Shown here in pieces: positions 29,719 through 38,751 of a DNA stretch of 64,000 nt. Made by a program: the position numbers and the translations under genes. The notes under the pieces are model-generated. The model had not been told where the DNA came from and did no database searches. It saw only the letters and a program-made list of their open reading frames with translations. Positions within the stretch are counted from its first letter, which is position 1. Each line of letters starts with the position of its first letter. This DNA comes from Acetobacter musti (GTDB taxonomy: Bacteria; Pseudomonadota; Alphaproteobacteria; Acetobacterales; Acetobacteraceae), in contig NZ_WOTB01000017.1 of the NCBI RefSeq assembly GCF_011516835.1, forward strand, positions 1-64,000, in the 5' to 3' direction.

Positions 29719-31509
29719 TCATCCTTCCAGACCTTGGCTGCGGACAAGACGGGCGTAAAGACCGCCTCTGGCGATGAGTTCGGAATGGGTACCGCACTCA
29801 ACGGCCTGTCCCTCCTCCATGGCAACGACAATGTCCGCCGAGCGCACAGTGGACAAACGGTGTGCAACAACAATAGTTGTTCGCCCGGTACGAATTTCTG
29901 CAAGAGCGGCCTGCACCAGAGATTCGTTTTCGCTGTCGAGCGCACTGGTAGCTTCGTCGAGCAGAAGCAGGCGCGGATCACGCAGAAGGGCCCGGGCCAG
30001 AGCGATGCGCTGGCGCTGGCCACCGGAGAGGCGTCCCCCTCCGGGACCGACGCGGGTATCAAAGCCGTCAGGAAGAGTAAGAATGAAGGGCTCAGCGGCG
30101 GCAAGACGCGCAGCTTCTCTGACTTCGGCCTCTGAGGCTGCCGGACGGCCCATCAGGATGTTGTCGCGCACCGATACGTCGAAGAGCAGCGTATCCTGGC
30201 TGACATATGCGATCGCATCCCGCAGCGCGTCCAGGCGCACATCTCTCAGATCGGCACCGTCGAGAGTGATGATGCCACCAGAGACGTCATGAAGCCTTGG
30301 AATCAGAGACAGAGCGGTGGATTTGCCTGCTCCGGACGGACCAACAAGAGCGACAGTCATTCCCGGCTTTGCATCGAAGGAAAGCCCCCGCAGGCCCATG
30401 CGCCCGTCGGGATAACGGAAGGATACATTCAGGAAGCACAGATGACCGTGTCCCTGCGGGAGAGCTGTGGCGCCGGAACATTCTTTTACCGCTGGCTGTT
30501 CGTCGATAACGGAGAAGATCCGACCTAGGCCAGCAAGACCTTCCTGGAGGGCAGCGTTCAGAGCTCCGAGTGCGCGCAACGGACGGGATGCAAGGAGGAG
30601 CGCTGCAACGAAGCCGGAGAAGTCACCGAGAGTAGCGCCACCCATGGCAGCACGCCAGCCGGCGAAGCCAAGAACGGCGGCTACAGCTGTACCGCCGAGA
30701 GCTTCGAGAAGAGGATCAACACGGGCGCGACCGCGCGTGATTTTTACAAAGGCGTCGTGCAGAAGATCGAAAGACCTGTCGGCACGGGTCTGCTCGCGGT
30801 TTTCAAGACGATAGACTCGGACGGTACGGGCCTGAGAGAAGGTTTCGGTCAGGAGCGCGGCCGTCTCGCCAATCTGTTCCTGCACATTGCCAGACGCCCT
30901 GCGGACGCGTTTGCCGAGTTTCTGGATAGGGACCGCAGCAACGGGATAAAGCAATGCTGCGATCAGGCTCAGTTCCCAGTCCATGTAGACCATTGCAGCA
31001 ATCAGACCAACAACGGTGACGACGTCACCCAGTGAGTTGACTGCCCGAACCATCGCCTCCCGGATGGAGACGGCGTCAGTAGTGAAACGGGCGGCGATAG
31101 AAGCCGGAGCCTCGCGTTCAATACGGGCCACATCCGTGACCATGAGGTGCCGGAACATCGAGCCCTGGAGACCCCGGATAACCACGAGAACGAGACCCTG
31201 GGTAGCAAGAGTCTGGCCGTATTGTGCGGCGGATTTGGCCAGCGTTATGGCAACAACGAGCAGCGGGACCTGGTAGAGAATGCGCTCGTCATGGGTAGAA
31301 AACATGTCGAGAGCACGTTGAATAACCAGTGGATAGAGCGCGGTAAGACCGGCCGTTAGCACGGTCAGGCCGATCACCGAGACGATACGGCTTCTGTGGC
31401 ATTTCACCTCCTCTCGCCAGAGTCTGGCGAGGAGAGTTCTGCTGTCATCGGGAAGTCGTTTAGTCGCGGAACGGGAAACCGAAGGCGGTGCAGGCAGAAC
31501 AGCGTTCAT
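29719..31509 (-). CDS. MsbA-like ABC exporter (fused permease and ATPase)
   Basis: Inner-membrane half-transporter of 596 residues, expected to work as a homodimer exporting lipids, lipid A or drugs. Six hydrophobic helices (about 40-310, e.g. IVSVIGLTVLTAGLTALYPLV, DVVTVVGLIAAMVYM) precede the ATPase: Walker A ALVGPSGAGKST, Q-loop AYVSQDTLLF, signature LSGGQRQRIALARALL, Walker B LLLLDEATSALD and the H-loop VVAHRLSTV. Two ATGs lie at 31515 and 31509; the GAGG site touches the first but is well spaced from the second, so 31509 is preferred. It follows the CCA-adding enzyme gene after 181 bases that include a very AT-rich block. Confidence 0.9.
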   Translation of the reverse strand: MNAVLPAPPSVSRSATKRLPDDSRTLLARLWREEVKCHRSRIVSVIGLTVLTAGLTALYPLVIQRALDMFSTHDERILYQVPLLVVAITLAKSAAQYGQTLATQGLVLVVIRGLQGSMFRHLMVTDVARIEREAPASIAARFTTDAVSIREAMVRAVNSLGDVVTVVGLIAAMVYMDWELSLIAALLYPVAAVPIQKLGKRVRRASGNVQEQIGETAALLTETFSQARTVRVYRLENREQTRADRSFDLLHDAFVKITRGRARVDPLLEALGGTAVAAVLGFAGWRAAMGGATLGDFSGFVAALLLASRPLRALGALNAALQEGLAGLGRIFSVIDEQPAVKECSGATALPQGHGHLCFLNVSFRYPDGRMGLRGLSFDAKPGMTVALVGPSGAGKSTALSLIPRLHDVSGGIITLDGADLRDVRLDALRDAIAYVSQDTLLFDVSVRDNILMGRPAASEAEVREAARLAAAEPFILTLPDGFDTRVGPGGGRLSGGQRQRIALARALLRDPRLLLLDEATSALDSENESLVQAALAEIRTGRTTIVVAHRLSTVRSADIVVAMEEGQAVECGTHSELIARGGLYARLVRSQGLEG

Positions 31510-31624
31510 CCGCATCCTCTACCAGCGACACTGATCGGCGCAAAGACGGCCTAGGTGGCGGAAATGCAGATTACGGGGTTCGGAATTATTACATATCGCG
31601 TTACCAGAGGAGTGATCGCAACGA

Positions 31625-31672
31625 AATCTATATAATTATATTTTATAATCATACAATTATATCATTTTCCTT
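31625..31672. promoter_or_regulatory. AT-rich block upstream of the ABC exporter gene
   Basis: Nearly pure A/T for about 48 bases (repeated TATAATTATA-like strings), far from the composition of the surroundings, about 120 bases upstream of the exporter start. May be an UP-element/promoter region or nucleoid-protein site; it could also act as the end of the cca transcript. No single promoter is convincing. Confidence 0.35.
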
Positions 31673-31690
31673 ATAGACAACATCAGGGCA

Positions 31691-32950
31691 TCACAGGGGC
31701 CGTACGAGCCTCTGTTTCGCAAAAACGAGGCAGGCTTCTTTGCCTGCGTGGCAGCCCCCTTGCCACCACCAGCGTCGCACTTCGGCGAGGATTTCTCCAA
31801 TACGCGGCCCAGCGATCATCCCTGAGGCGATGAGGTCACGACCAGCCAGAGGGAACACGGGCGTTGTTTCCGTCATGAGCCGGTGACGCAGGATAGTCCA
31901 GTCTTCTTCCGGGACTTCCGTCTGATCATGCAATCGTGCTGCGGCCTGGGCCAGCCATGTCCGACCAGTGAGTGTGCGGACAGGGGTATCGGCCAGCAGA
32001 CGCGCCAAGTCGTCTTCCCCGGTTACTGTATCCGGAGTGGGAACTGGCGTGCCGGACAGACTGATGACTTCATTCGCATCGAGGCGGGATAGGTGGAGTC
32101 TCAGGACGCAGCGGGCAACATCGTCGGGTATGACTGCTGCGCCCTGAAGCAGTGCGGCAAACCTCAGTCTCTCATCTGGTGGTGCAGCACAAACAATCAG
32201 GGATTCAAGAAAATTACAGGCGGAATCGCTGCGACCTTTGAGTTCGGGAATACACTGATCGAGGACGCCAGTCTGGGTCATAAGACGAAACATGGACGCA
32301 GCGTTGGGACCAGTGAGAATTCGACGCAGTTCGGACCAGATTCGTTCGGCCGACAGATTTCGTATCAAAGGAGCGCAGTCGGTTATCGCACTCAAAGTTT
32401 TCCGATCAGGATTGGGATCTCCGAAGCGTCCCTGAAAGCGAAAGAAGCGAAGAATTCTCAGAGCGTCTTCTCCGATTCTCTCCCGGGGTTCACCGACGAA
32501 TCTGACGCGTGAAACGGCAAGGTCATTCAGACCGCCAAAATAATCGTGGATATATCCATCGCTTCCACAGGACATTGCGTTGATCGTGAAGTCCCGACGA
32601 GCGGCGTCTTCTCTCCAGTTCCGTGTCCAAGCGACCTGAGCGTGTCTGCCGTCAGTTCGCTCGTCCTTTCGTAACGTAGTGATCTCGAAGCCAATGCTGT
32701 CGATCAAGGCCGTTACTGTGCCATGCGACACTCCTGTCGGAATAGCTCTGACTCCTCTGGCTTCGAGTCTCTCGGTGACCTTGTCCGGCGGTTCGGGCGT
32801 AGCGAAATCGAAGTCCATAACATCCTGACCGAGCAGCATGTCACGGACAGCGCCGCCAACGAGGCGGGAATCTGGCAATATCGTCCAGATTTTTTGCAGG
32901 GCCGGAAAGAGAGACAGCCCGTCGAACGAGATCCGACGCTGCTCTGTCAC
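31691..32950 (-). CDS. cca: CCA tRNA nucleotidyltransferase / poly(A) polymerase family
   Basis: Adds or repairs the CCA end of tRNAs. The 419 residues show the class II nucleotidyltransferase motif LVGGAVRDMLLG with DFDFAT (metal-binding DxD), RRDFTINAM, and LRILRFFRFQGRFG, followed by a helical C-terminal body. Both CCA-adding enzymes and poly(A) polymerase I share these; with no HD domain and this alphaproteobacterial context, CCA addition is more likely. The start is GTG at 32950 with GAGG upstream; it overlaps the DUF1285 stop by four bases (GTGA), so the pair is translationally coupled, an arrangement common in alphaproteobacteria. Confidence 0.9.
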   Translation of the reverse strand: MTEQRRISFDGLSLFPALQKIWTILPDSRLVGGAVRDMLLGQDVMDFDFATPEPPDKVTERLEARGVRAIPTGVSHGTVTALIDSIGFEITTLRKDERTDGRHAQVAWTRNWREDAARRDFTINAMSCGSDGYIHDYFGGLNDLAVSRVRFVGEPRERIGEDALRILRFFRFQGRFGDPNPDRKTLSAITDCAPLIRNLSAERIWSELRRILTGPNAASMFRLMTQTGVLDQCIPELKGRSDSACNFLESLIVCAAPPDERLRFAALLQGAAVIPDDVARCVLRLHLSRLDANEVISLSGTPVPTPDTVTGEDDLARLLADTPVRTLTGRTWLAQAAARLHDQTEVPEEDWTILRHRLMTETTPVFPLAGRDLIASGMIAGPRIGEILAEVRRWWWQGGCHAGKEACLVFAKQRLVRPL

Positions 32951-33582
32951 AGTTTTTTTTCCTCGTAGTCAGGCATATCCGCATCAGGACAACCACGCGG
33001 AACGCGAGCAAGCGGGAAAAATACGCTGTTGCTCCAAACCCCGAGACAGGGTTGCCCGCAATGACAACCAGGCTCCGCGAGAGCAGCCAGTTCATACCAG
33101 ACCGAACGGGAAATTCGTGCTTCGACCGGGAAGCAACCGTCCCCGGCACGGACAGTGAGATAAGGAGGCGAAGCACTGTCGCAGGCGTCAAGAGGCAGGT
33201 CCCACTGAGTCCGCAGCGGATGTTCGGGACCGGCGACAATAACTGCATCAACGTTTGTTCTGAAGCATAGAATCTGCTGGCGACCAGAACCGCGCCAGTC
33301 CAGTGCGACCGCAACGAACGGGGCATCTTCGACGTCAATTACGCCTTCTTCGAGCGGCGTGCGGAGCCAGAACACACCGTCTGCCGCGCGACGAAGGGCG
33401 GAGGCGAACAGGCAGATCATGGGTTTGCGACGGATCAGGCTGCCTCTGTAGAGCCACGAACCATCCCGCCGGATCAGGAACGGAAGTTTCCGGAACTGAT
33501 GCGACTGCTCGTCCCCGCCTTCGGGCTGACATTTTTCGCCCATGCCGGAACGGGAGTCTCCAGGAAAACTGTCTCGCGTCAC
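32947..33582 (-). CDS. DUF1285 domain protein
   Basis: Conserved protein of unknown function, 211 residues. The DUF1285 signatures are visible: LIRRDGSWLYRGSLIRRKPM, FWLRTPLEEGVIDVEDAPFVA and PLDACDSASPPYLTVR. No signal peptide or membrane segment. The start is not certain: GTG at 33582 gives the longest form, while an ATG at 33543 would remove 13 residues and has a GGAG further upstream. It is divergent from the MoxR gene across 94 bases and coupled to cca downstream. A cysteine-rich tail (residues about 180-190, CHCGQPC) is unusual and might bind metal; this is speculation. Confidence 0.85.
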   Translation of the reverse strand: MTRDSFPGDSRSGMGEKCQPEGGDEQSHQFRKLPFLIRRDGSWLYRGSLIRRKPMICLFASALRRAADGVFWLRTPLEEGVIDVEDAPFVAVALDWRGSGRQQILCFRTNVDAVIVAGPEHPLRTQWDLPLDACDSASPPYLTVRAGDGCFPVEARISRSVWYELAALAEPGCHCGQPCLGVWSNSVFFPLARVPRGCPDADMPDYEEKKL

Positions 33583-33676
33583 GATCGGTTAACTCACATC
33601 TGTTTGCCTTGGCGCCATACGGATATAGGGTTGCTCCCCGGCTTGATGTAAGCCCCGGACATGTCAGACTGGACTC

Positions 33677-34735
33677 ATGACGTCAGATATAATGCCGATT
33701 CAGACGAACTTTTTCTCTCCAGATACCAGTGCTGGTTCCACCGGCCTTTCGCCAGAGGCGGCAGCAGTCGCCGGGCGTGCCGACCTCATTACGGATCAGC
33801 TTCAGGCTGTTCGGCAGGAAATCGGCCGGGTGGTGTTCGGGCAGGCCAGCGTGGTTGAGCAGGCGCTGGTGAGCATTCTGGCTGGCGGTCATGCTCTGCT
33901 GGTCGGCGCGCCCGGTCTGGGCAAAACACTGCTGGTCACGACACTGGGCTCAGTTCTCGGGCTTGATGCGCGACGGGTGCAGTTTACCCCGGATCTGATG
34001 CCCTCCGATATCACCGGTAGTGAGATTCTGGATGAAGATGCGGGCGGACATCGAAGCTTCCGCTTCATTCCAGGACCTGTTTTCTGTCAGTTGCTGATGG
34101 CTGATGAGATCAACCGCGCCAGCCCTCGCACGCAGTCTGCTCTACTGCAGGCAATGCAGGAACATCGGGTGACCATTGCCGGCACGGAGTATGCACTGCC
34201 GCGCCCGTTCCATGTGCTGGCGACTCAGAACCCGATTGATCAGGAAGGCACTTATCCTCTCCCAGAAGCTCAGCTTGACCGGTTCATGCTGCAGATTCAG
34301 CTGACCTTTCCGGAGGCAACTGACGAGCGGGCGATGTTACTGGCGACAACGGGCGCCGAACTGGCTGCAGCGAGACAGATTCTGACTGTTGAGGAACTGC
34401 TCGCGGCTCAGACGATGGTACGACAGCTGCCAGTCGGGGATCGGATTGTAGATGCCATCCTGCAGCTTGTGCGATCGGCGCGACCTGAGACGACGGATAT
34501 TCCTGCGGTGCGGGACGCTATTGCATGGGGTCCTGGTCCACGTGCCGCACAGACTCTGATGCTGGCGACGCGGGCACGGGCGCTGCTTGATGGCCGGCTA
34601 TCACCTGGCCTTGATGACGTGGCGGCGCTTGCTCGTCCCGTACTGGCACATCGTATGGCGCTGAGTTTCGCTGCGCGGGCCGATGCGACGCGCATCGAGG
34701 ATGTGATCGATAGTCTCGTCGAACGTCTGGGCTGA
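33677..34735 (+). CDS. MoxR-family AAA+ ATPase
   Basis: AAA+ ATPase of the MoxR group, thought to act as chaperones that insert metals or mature partner proteins with VWA domains. In 352 residues: Walker A LLVGAPGLGKTLLV, SDITGSEILDED, Walker B LLMADEINRASPRTQSALLQAMQE, sensor 1 LATQNPIDQEGTYPLPEAQLDRFM, and a C-terminal lid. The first 35 residues are a variable head; Met at 33692 is an alternative start. It is the first gene of a plus-strand cluster with DUF58, DUF4159 and an amidotransferase-like protein, all spaced by 2-16 bases, so they almost certainly form one operon. Confidence 0.93.
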   Translation: MTSDIMPIQTNFFSPDTSAGSTGLSPEAAAVAGRADLITDQLQAVRQEIGRVVFGQASVVEQALVSILAGGHALLVGAPGLGKTLLVTTLGSVLGLDARRVQFTPDLMPSDITGSEILDEDAGGHRSFRFIPGPVFCQLLMADEINRASPRTQSALLQAMQEHRVTIAGTEYALPRPFHVLATQNPIDQEGTYPLPEAQLDRFMLQIQLTFPEATDERAMLLATTGAELAAARQILTVEELLAAQTMVRQLPVGDRIVDAILQLVRSARPETTDIPAVRDAIAWGPGPRAAQTLMLATRARALLDGRLSPGLDDVAALARPVLAHRMALSFAARADATRIEDVIDSLVERLG

Positions 34736-34737
34736 TT

Positions 34738-35769
34738 TTGGCACCTGAAACACAGTTTGCGGGAAACCGGGCCGGTATATTTTCCCGCGTTCTTCCGGGT
34801 CTGCGAAGCGGCACCACATCGGTGGGGAGCAGAGACGCGCCTGCCGACCGCAGAGAGGACTCAGGGACCGTCACCTCGCTGGCCAGCGATGCGGCGCAAC
34901 TTGCGGCTCGCCTGCCAGCGCTCGTTGTTCATGCGGAGCGAATTGCCGCGACGATTGCTGCCGGTCAGCATGGGCGACGACGGGCCGGACCGGGCGAGAC
35001 ATTCTGGCAGTATCGTCCGGCGCAACCTGGGGAGCCGGTGACGCGGATCGACTGGCGACAATCGGCGCGCAGTCATCGCGCCTATGTTCGGGAAACCGAG
35101 GCTGAAGTTGCGCAGACAGTTTATCTGTGGTGCGATCTGAGCCCATCCATGGCATGGTCGTCACAGGAGAGACCCGGTCTGCCTCAGAAGCGCGATCAGG
35201 CAATTCTTCTGCTGCTCGCGCTGGCGACATTGCTGGAAAACGGAGGAGAGCGAGTCCGTCTGCTGACGGCAGAAGGACCGGCGACGCTGCCGTCAGGAGC
35301 CGGACGGATTGCAATGCGGCTGGCTCTGTCGCTGAACACCCTGGCGGAGCAGATTCCGACCCAGACACTTCCTTCGGCGGCAATGCTGCCACGTTATGCG
35401 AAGCTTGTTATCGCAGGCGACTTTCTCGGGCCGGAAGATGAGCTTGCCTGGTTTCTGCGGCACCTGACGGCACGGCCGGTTCCAGCACAGATGTTGCAGA
35501 TCGTCGATCCCGCCGAACGGGATCTTCCCTATGCCGGGCGCATCCGTTTCACGGGTACCGAGGAAGGCGAGCCGGCTGTCATCCTGCCTCGTGTCGAAGA
35601 TTTGCGACGGGACTACGGATCAATTTTCACCGAGCGGCAGAGGCGTCTGCGAACGCTTGCGGATGCAGGCGGCCATACGCTTCTGACCCATTTCACGGAT
35701 CAGCCTCCGGCGGCAGCGATGCTGGCTCTAAGCAGTGCCGTCACTGGACAGCCTGACGGACGCAGATGA
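34738..35769 (+). CDS. DUF58 domain protein (MoxR partner)
   Basis: 343-residue DUF58 protein, usually encoded beside MoxR. The conserved core is GETFWQYRPAQPGEPVTRID then WRQSARSHRAYVRETEAE, followed by a VWA-like strand YLWCDLSPSMAWSS carrying a DxSxS-type metal site. No membrane segment is obvious. The family is considered to bind MoxR substrates or act as an adaptor; role here is unknown. The longest frame opens with a TTG at 34738, two bases after the MoxR stop; the N-terminal 45 or so residues are not family-like, and no in-frame ATG exists before the core, so the true start is uncertain. Its end overlaps an ATG of the next frame. Confidence 0.88.
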   Translation: MAPETQFAGNRAGIFSRVLPGLRSGTTSVGSRDAPADRREDSGTVTSLASDAAQLAARLPALVVHAERIAATIAAGQHGRRRAGPGETFWQYRPAQPGEPVTRIDWRQSARSHRAYVRETEAEVAQTVYLWCDLSPSMAWSSQERPGLPQKRDQAILLLLALATLLENGGERVRLLTAEGPATLPSGAGRIAMRLALSLNTLAEQIPTQTLPSAAMLPRYAKLVIAGDFLGPEDELAWFLRHLTARPVPAQMLQIVDPAERDLPYAGRIRFTGTEEGEPAVILPRVEDLRRDYGSIFTERQRRLRTLADAGGHTLLTHFTDQPPAAAMLALSSAVTGQPDGRR

Positions 35770-35777
35770 GGGCTGGC

Positions 35778-38744
35778 ATGATGTTTCATTCCCCTGCCCT
35801 TCTCGCGGCTTTTGTTCTGCTTCCGGCCATATGGTTACTGTTGCGGGCACGGCCCCCAATGCCACGGACGCAGATTTTCCCGCCTGTTAGCCTGCTTGCC
35901 CTTCTGAAGCCTGAGAAGAACGATGCCGCGACGCCGCCCCTATGGCTCCTGTTGCTGCGTATTCTGGCAGCAGGACTTCTGATCGCTGGTCTGGCGGGGC
36001 CAGTTCTGACGGGACGTCCCGTGACGCTTCCCGGAACCGGAACACTGCTGCTTGTCATTGATGACGGTCTGATGTCAGCAGCAGACTGGAGCGAGCGTAA
36101 TGCAGCGGCACAGACAATCCTCGATGCGGCAGCGCATAATGGACGTCAGGTGATCCTGCTACGTACGGCTCATGATAACGGGTCCGGTCCCGCAGCAGAC
36201 GGTACAACGGGGGGTAACACATCAAGACTTGTACCCATGTCTGCCAAACGTGCGATCATGATGCTTGATGCGACACGGCCATGCCCCTGGGATTCGCGCC
36301 GGGGACACATTGCAGAGGATCTGCAAGCACTTGCTAAAGCCGGGACGCAGATTGGCGCAGTGCTGTATCTGAGTGATGGCATCGCGTCACCGGGCACTCA
36401 GGGCAAGCTGGCGGATGAGGCCTTTGCTCGGGCACTTCGCGCACTGGGCTCGGTGCAGGAGATTCGCTTTCACGGCAGTGAGCCGGTTGTTCTGATTTCG
36501 GCACATAGCGACACTGCAGCAGCAGAGCGGGCTCCAGGGCCTGATGCACCGGGGATTATGGCGCGTCTCGTGACGGTTCCGGCTGCAACACCGCGAAAGG
36601 TACGAGTGCGGGCACACAGTCAGGATGGTGGCACGCTGGCGCTGACAGATGTGACGATTCCGGCTAACGCGGAGAATGTGGCCGTGCCGGTGACTTTGCC
36701 GACTGCAATGCGGAACCGGGTCGATATGTTGTCTGTCGACGGCTACTCTTCCGCAGCTGCCACCCTATTGCTGGATGAGGGAGACCGGCTTCGTCCTGTA
36801 GGGCTGATCTCGACAGGTACAAGCGATACGCCACTGGTGGGGTCGCTGTTCTATTTACGGCGGGCCCTTGGCCCGACGGCCGATCTCCGGGAGGGTGCAG
36901 CGGCGGCATTGATCGGTCAGCCTCTTTCTGTGCTGATTGCGCCGGACGGAGCGCTGGCGGATGCGGATAGCCGTCATAAGATTGCTGAGTGGGTCCATAA
37001 TGGTGGCACCTTGATTCGTTTTGCCGGACGGACGCTGGCGGGTCATGAGGATGGAGGAAACGGTCCGGATCAGCCTGAAGGCGAGGCATCAGACAGAGAA
37101 ACGCCGGAAGAGACGTCCGTGGAGGATACACTTCTGCCTGTTCCGCTGATGCCAACAGCACGTCAACTCGGGGGCACCATGTCCTGGGGCAGGCCTCAGA
37201 CGCTTGCGGCGTTTTCATCTGACTCCCCGTTTCATGGACTGATCGTACCTGATGACGTGACCGTATCACGGCAGATTCTGGCGCAGCCTGCGGCAGATCT
37301 TTTCTCGCATAGCTGGGCAAAACTTGCTGATGGCACACCGCTGGTTACTCACACCAGTCTGGGAAAAGGCGAGATTGTGCTGTTTCATGTAACGCCTACA
37401 GCTGACTGGTCATCACTGCCACTTTCGGGTCTGTTTGTGGAAATGCTCGACCGGCTGGTCGAGCATGCGGCGGGTGTGGATGCTCCTGCCGACGACGCGG
37501 TTCTGACGCCGGTTCTGACGCTTGACGGGGACGGTTCGCTCGGGCCACCCCCGTCCTTCGCACGGGGACTTCCCGCGAGCCGCTTCGGAACTGAACCGCC
37601 ATCCCCGGAACATCCACCTGGTCTGTACGGATCGCAGGCCAGTCGCCGGGCGCTGAATGTGGGAGATACGGTTACCCGCGTGGCTGTTGCTGCTCCAGCC
37701 GGAACGGTTACAAATCCGGCAGGACGTCGCCCGGACCGATCCCTCGGTCCTGCCTTTCTGGCGGCAGCACTGCTTCTCCTAGCTCTTGACGCATGTCTGA
37801 CCTTGCTGATGCGAGGTATGACTTTTCTCTGGCGCCCCAAACCTGGCAGCAATCGAAAGGTGCTTCAGATGACGCTGAGTAGCGGCATCGTTTTTGCCAC
37901 TCTCGGCAACGTCACGACGTATGCTCAGGAAGTCGGCACCGCACCGGGGACTCAGCCTTCTGATATTACGTCTCCGGCTGTTGGCATGATCGGAGAAGGC
38001 CAGAACAGTGACATACCCGGAGCAGCACTGGAAACCCGGCTGGCTTATGTTCTGACCGGTAATGACGAGGTTGATACAGTTTCGAGGGAAGGACTTCAGG
38101 GATTGTCTGGCTATGTGAACAGCCGGACATCAGCGATTCTGGGTCATCCAGACGGGGTGACACCGGGGGTAGATGACTTATCCTATTATCCCTTGCTCTA
38201 CTGGCCGATCATTCCAGGAGCAAAAGCCTCTCCGCGGATGACCAGCGCACTGACGTCTTTCATGGCGCATGGTGGCATGATCATAATCGATACGCAGGGC
38301 GTGGATAACGAAGCGGGTAATAGCGACAACGATGCGGCAGTTACCGAAGGTGGCGGCGGCAGTGCTGCAGCGCTGCGACGGGCTATGGCGGGACTCCCCA
38401 TTCCGCCACTGACAAAGCTGAATGATCATCATGTTCTGACTCACACATTCTATCTTCTGCACGAATTTCCAGGGCGTTACGCCGGGTCGCCCGTATGGGT
38501 GGCACGTGAAGGTGAGGCGGAAAATGACGATGTCAGTCCGGTGATTATCGGGTCATCGGACTGGGCGCATGCCTGGGCGGTCGATGAGAACGGAGATACG
38601 CGTTTCGCCGTCATTCCGGGGGGCGACGATCAGCGACGTATGGCATACCGGTTCGGCGTTAATGCTGTGATTTACGCTCTGACCGGCAATTACAAGGCTG
38701 ATCAGGTCCATGTTCCGGCCATTCTCAGGCGTCTTGGACAGTAA
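35778..38744 (+). CDS. DUF4159 membrane protein with BatA-like N-terminus
   Basis: 988-residue inner-membrane protein. Two close N-terminal helices (LLAAFVLLPAIWLLLRARPP and WLLLLRILAAGLLIAGLAGPVL) match the double-transmembrane start of BatA-type proteins; a large periplasmic VWA-like and amidotransferase-like region follows (LLVIDDGLMSA; IAEWVHNGGTLIRFAGRTL), then another membrane pair near residues 655-690 (FLAAALLLLALDACLTLLM) and a C-terminal DUF4159 domain (PLLYWPIIPGAK, MAHGGMIIIDTQG, LTHTFYLLHEFPGRY). ATG at 35778 is preferred because GAGGG sits correctly before it; ATG at 35766 overlaps the DUF58 stop. Function unknown; the layout suggests a membrane partner of MoxR. Confidence 0.88.
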   Translation: MMFHSPALLAAFVLLPAIWLLLRARPPMPRTQIFPPVSLLALLKPEKNDAATPPLWLLLLRILAAGLLIAGLAGPVLTGRPVTLPGTGTLLLVIDDGLMSAADWSERNAAAQTILDAAAHNGRQVILLRTAHDNGSGPAADGTTGGNTSRLVPMSAKRAIMMLDATRPCPWDSRRGHIAEDLQALAKAGTQIGAVLYLSDGIASPGTQGKLADEAFARALRALGSVQEIRFHGSEPVVLISAHSDTAAAERAPGPDAPGIMARLVTVPAATPRKVRVRAHSQDGGTLALTDVTIPANAENVAVPVTLPTAMRNRVDMLSVDGYSSAAATLLLDEGDRLRPVGLISTGTSDTPLVGSLFYLRRALGPTADLREGAAAALIGQPLSVLIAPDGALADADSRHKIAEWVHNGGTLIRFAGRTLAGHEDGGNGPDQPEGEASDRETPEETSVEDTLLPVPLMPTARQLGGTMSWGRPQTLAAFSSDSPFHGLIVPDDVTVSRQILAQPAADLFSHSWAKLADGTPLVTHTSLGKGEIVLFHVTPTADWSSLPLSGLFVEMLDRLVEHAAGVDAPADDAVLTPVLTLDGDGSLGPPPSFARGLPASRFGTEPPSPEHPPGLYGSQASRRALNVGDTVTRVAVAAPAGTVTNPAGRRPDRSLGPAFLAAALLLLALDACLTLLMRGMTFLWRPKPGSNRKVLQMTLSSGIVFATLGNVTTYAQEVGTAPGTQPSDITSPAVGMIGEGQNSDIPGAALETRLAYVLTGNDEVDTVSREGLQGLSGYVNSRTSAILGHPDGVTPGVDDLSYYPLLYWPIIPGAKASPRMTSALTSFMAHGGMIIIDTQGVDNEAGNSDNDAAVTEGGGGSAAALRRAMAGLPIPPLTKLNDHHVLTHTFYLLHEFPGRYAGSPVWVAREGEAENDDVSPVIIGSSDWAHAWAVDENGDTRFAVIPGGDDQRRMAYRFGVNAVIYALTGNYKADQVHVPAILRRLGQ

Positions 38745-38751
38745 GGGCGGC

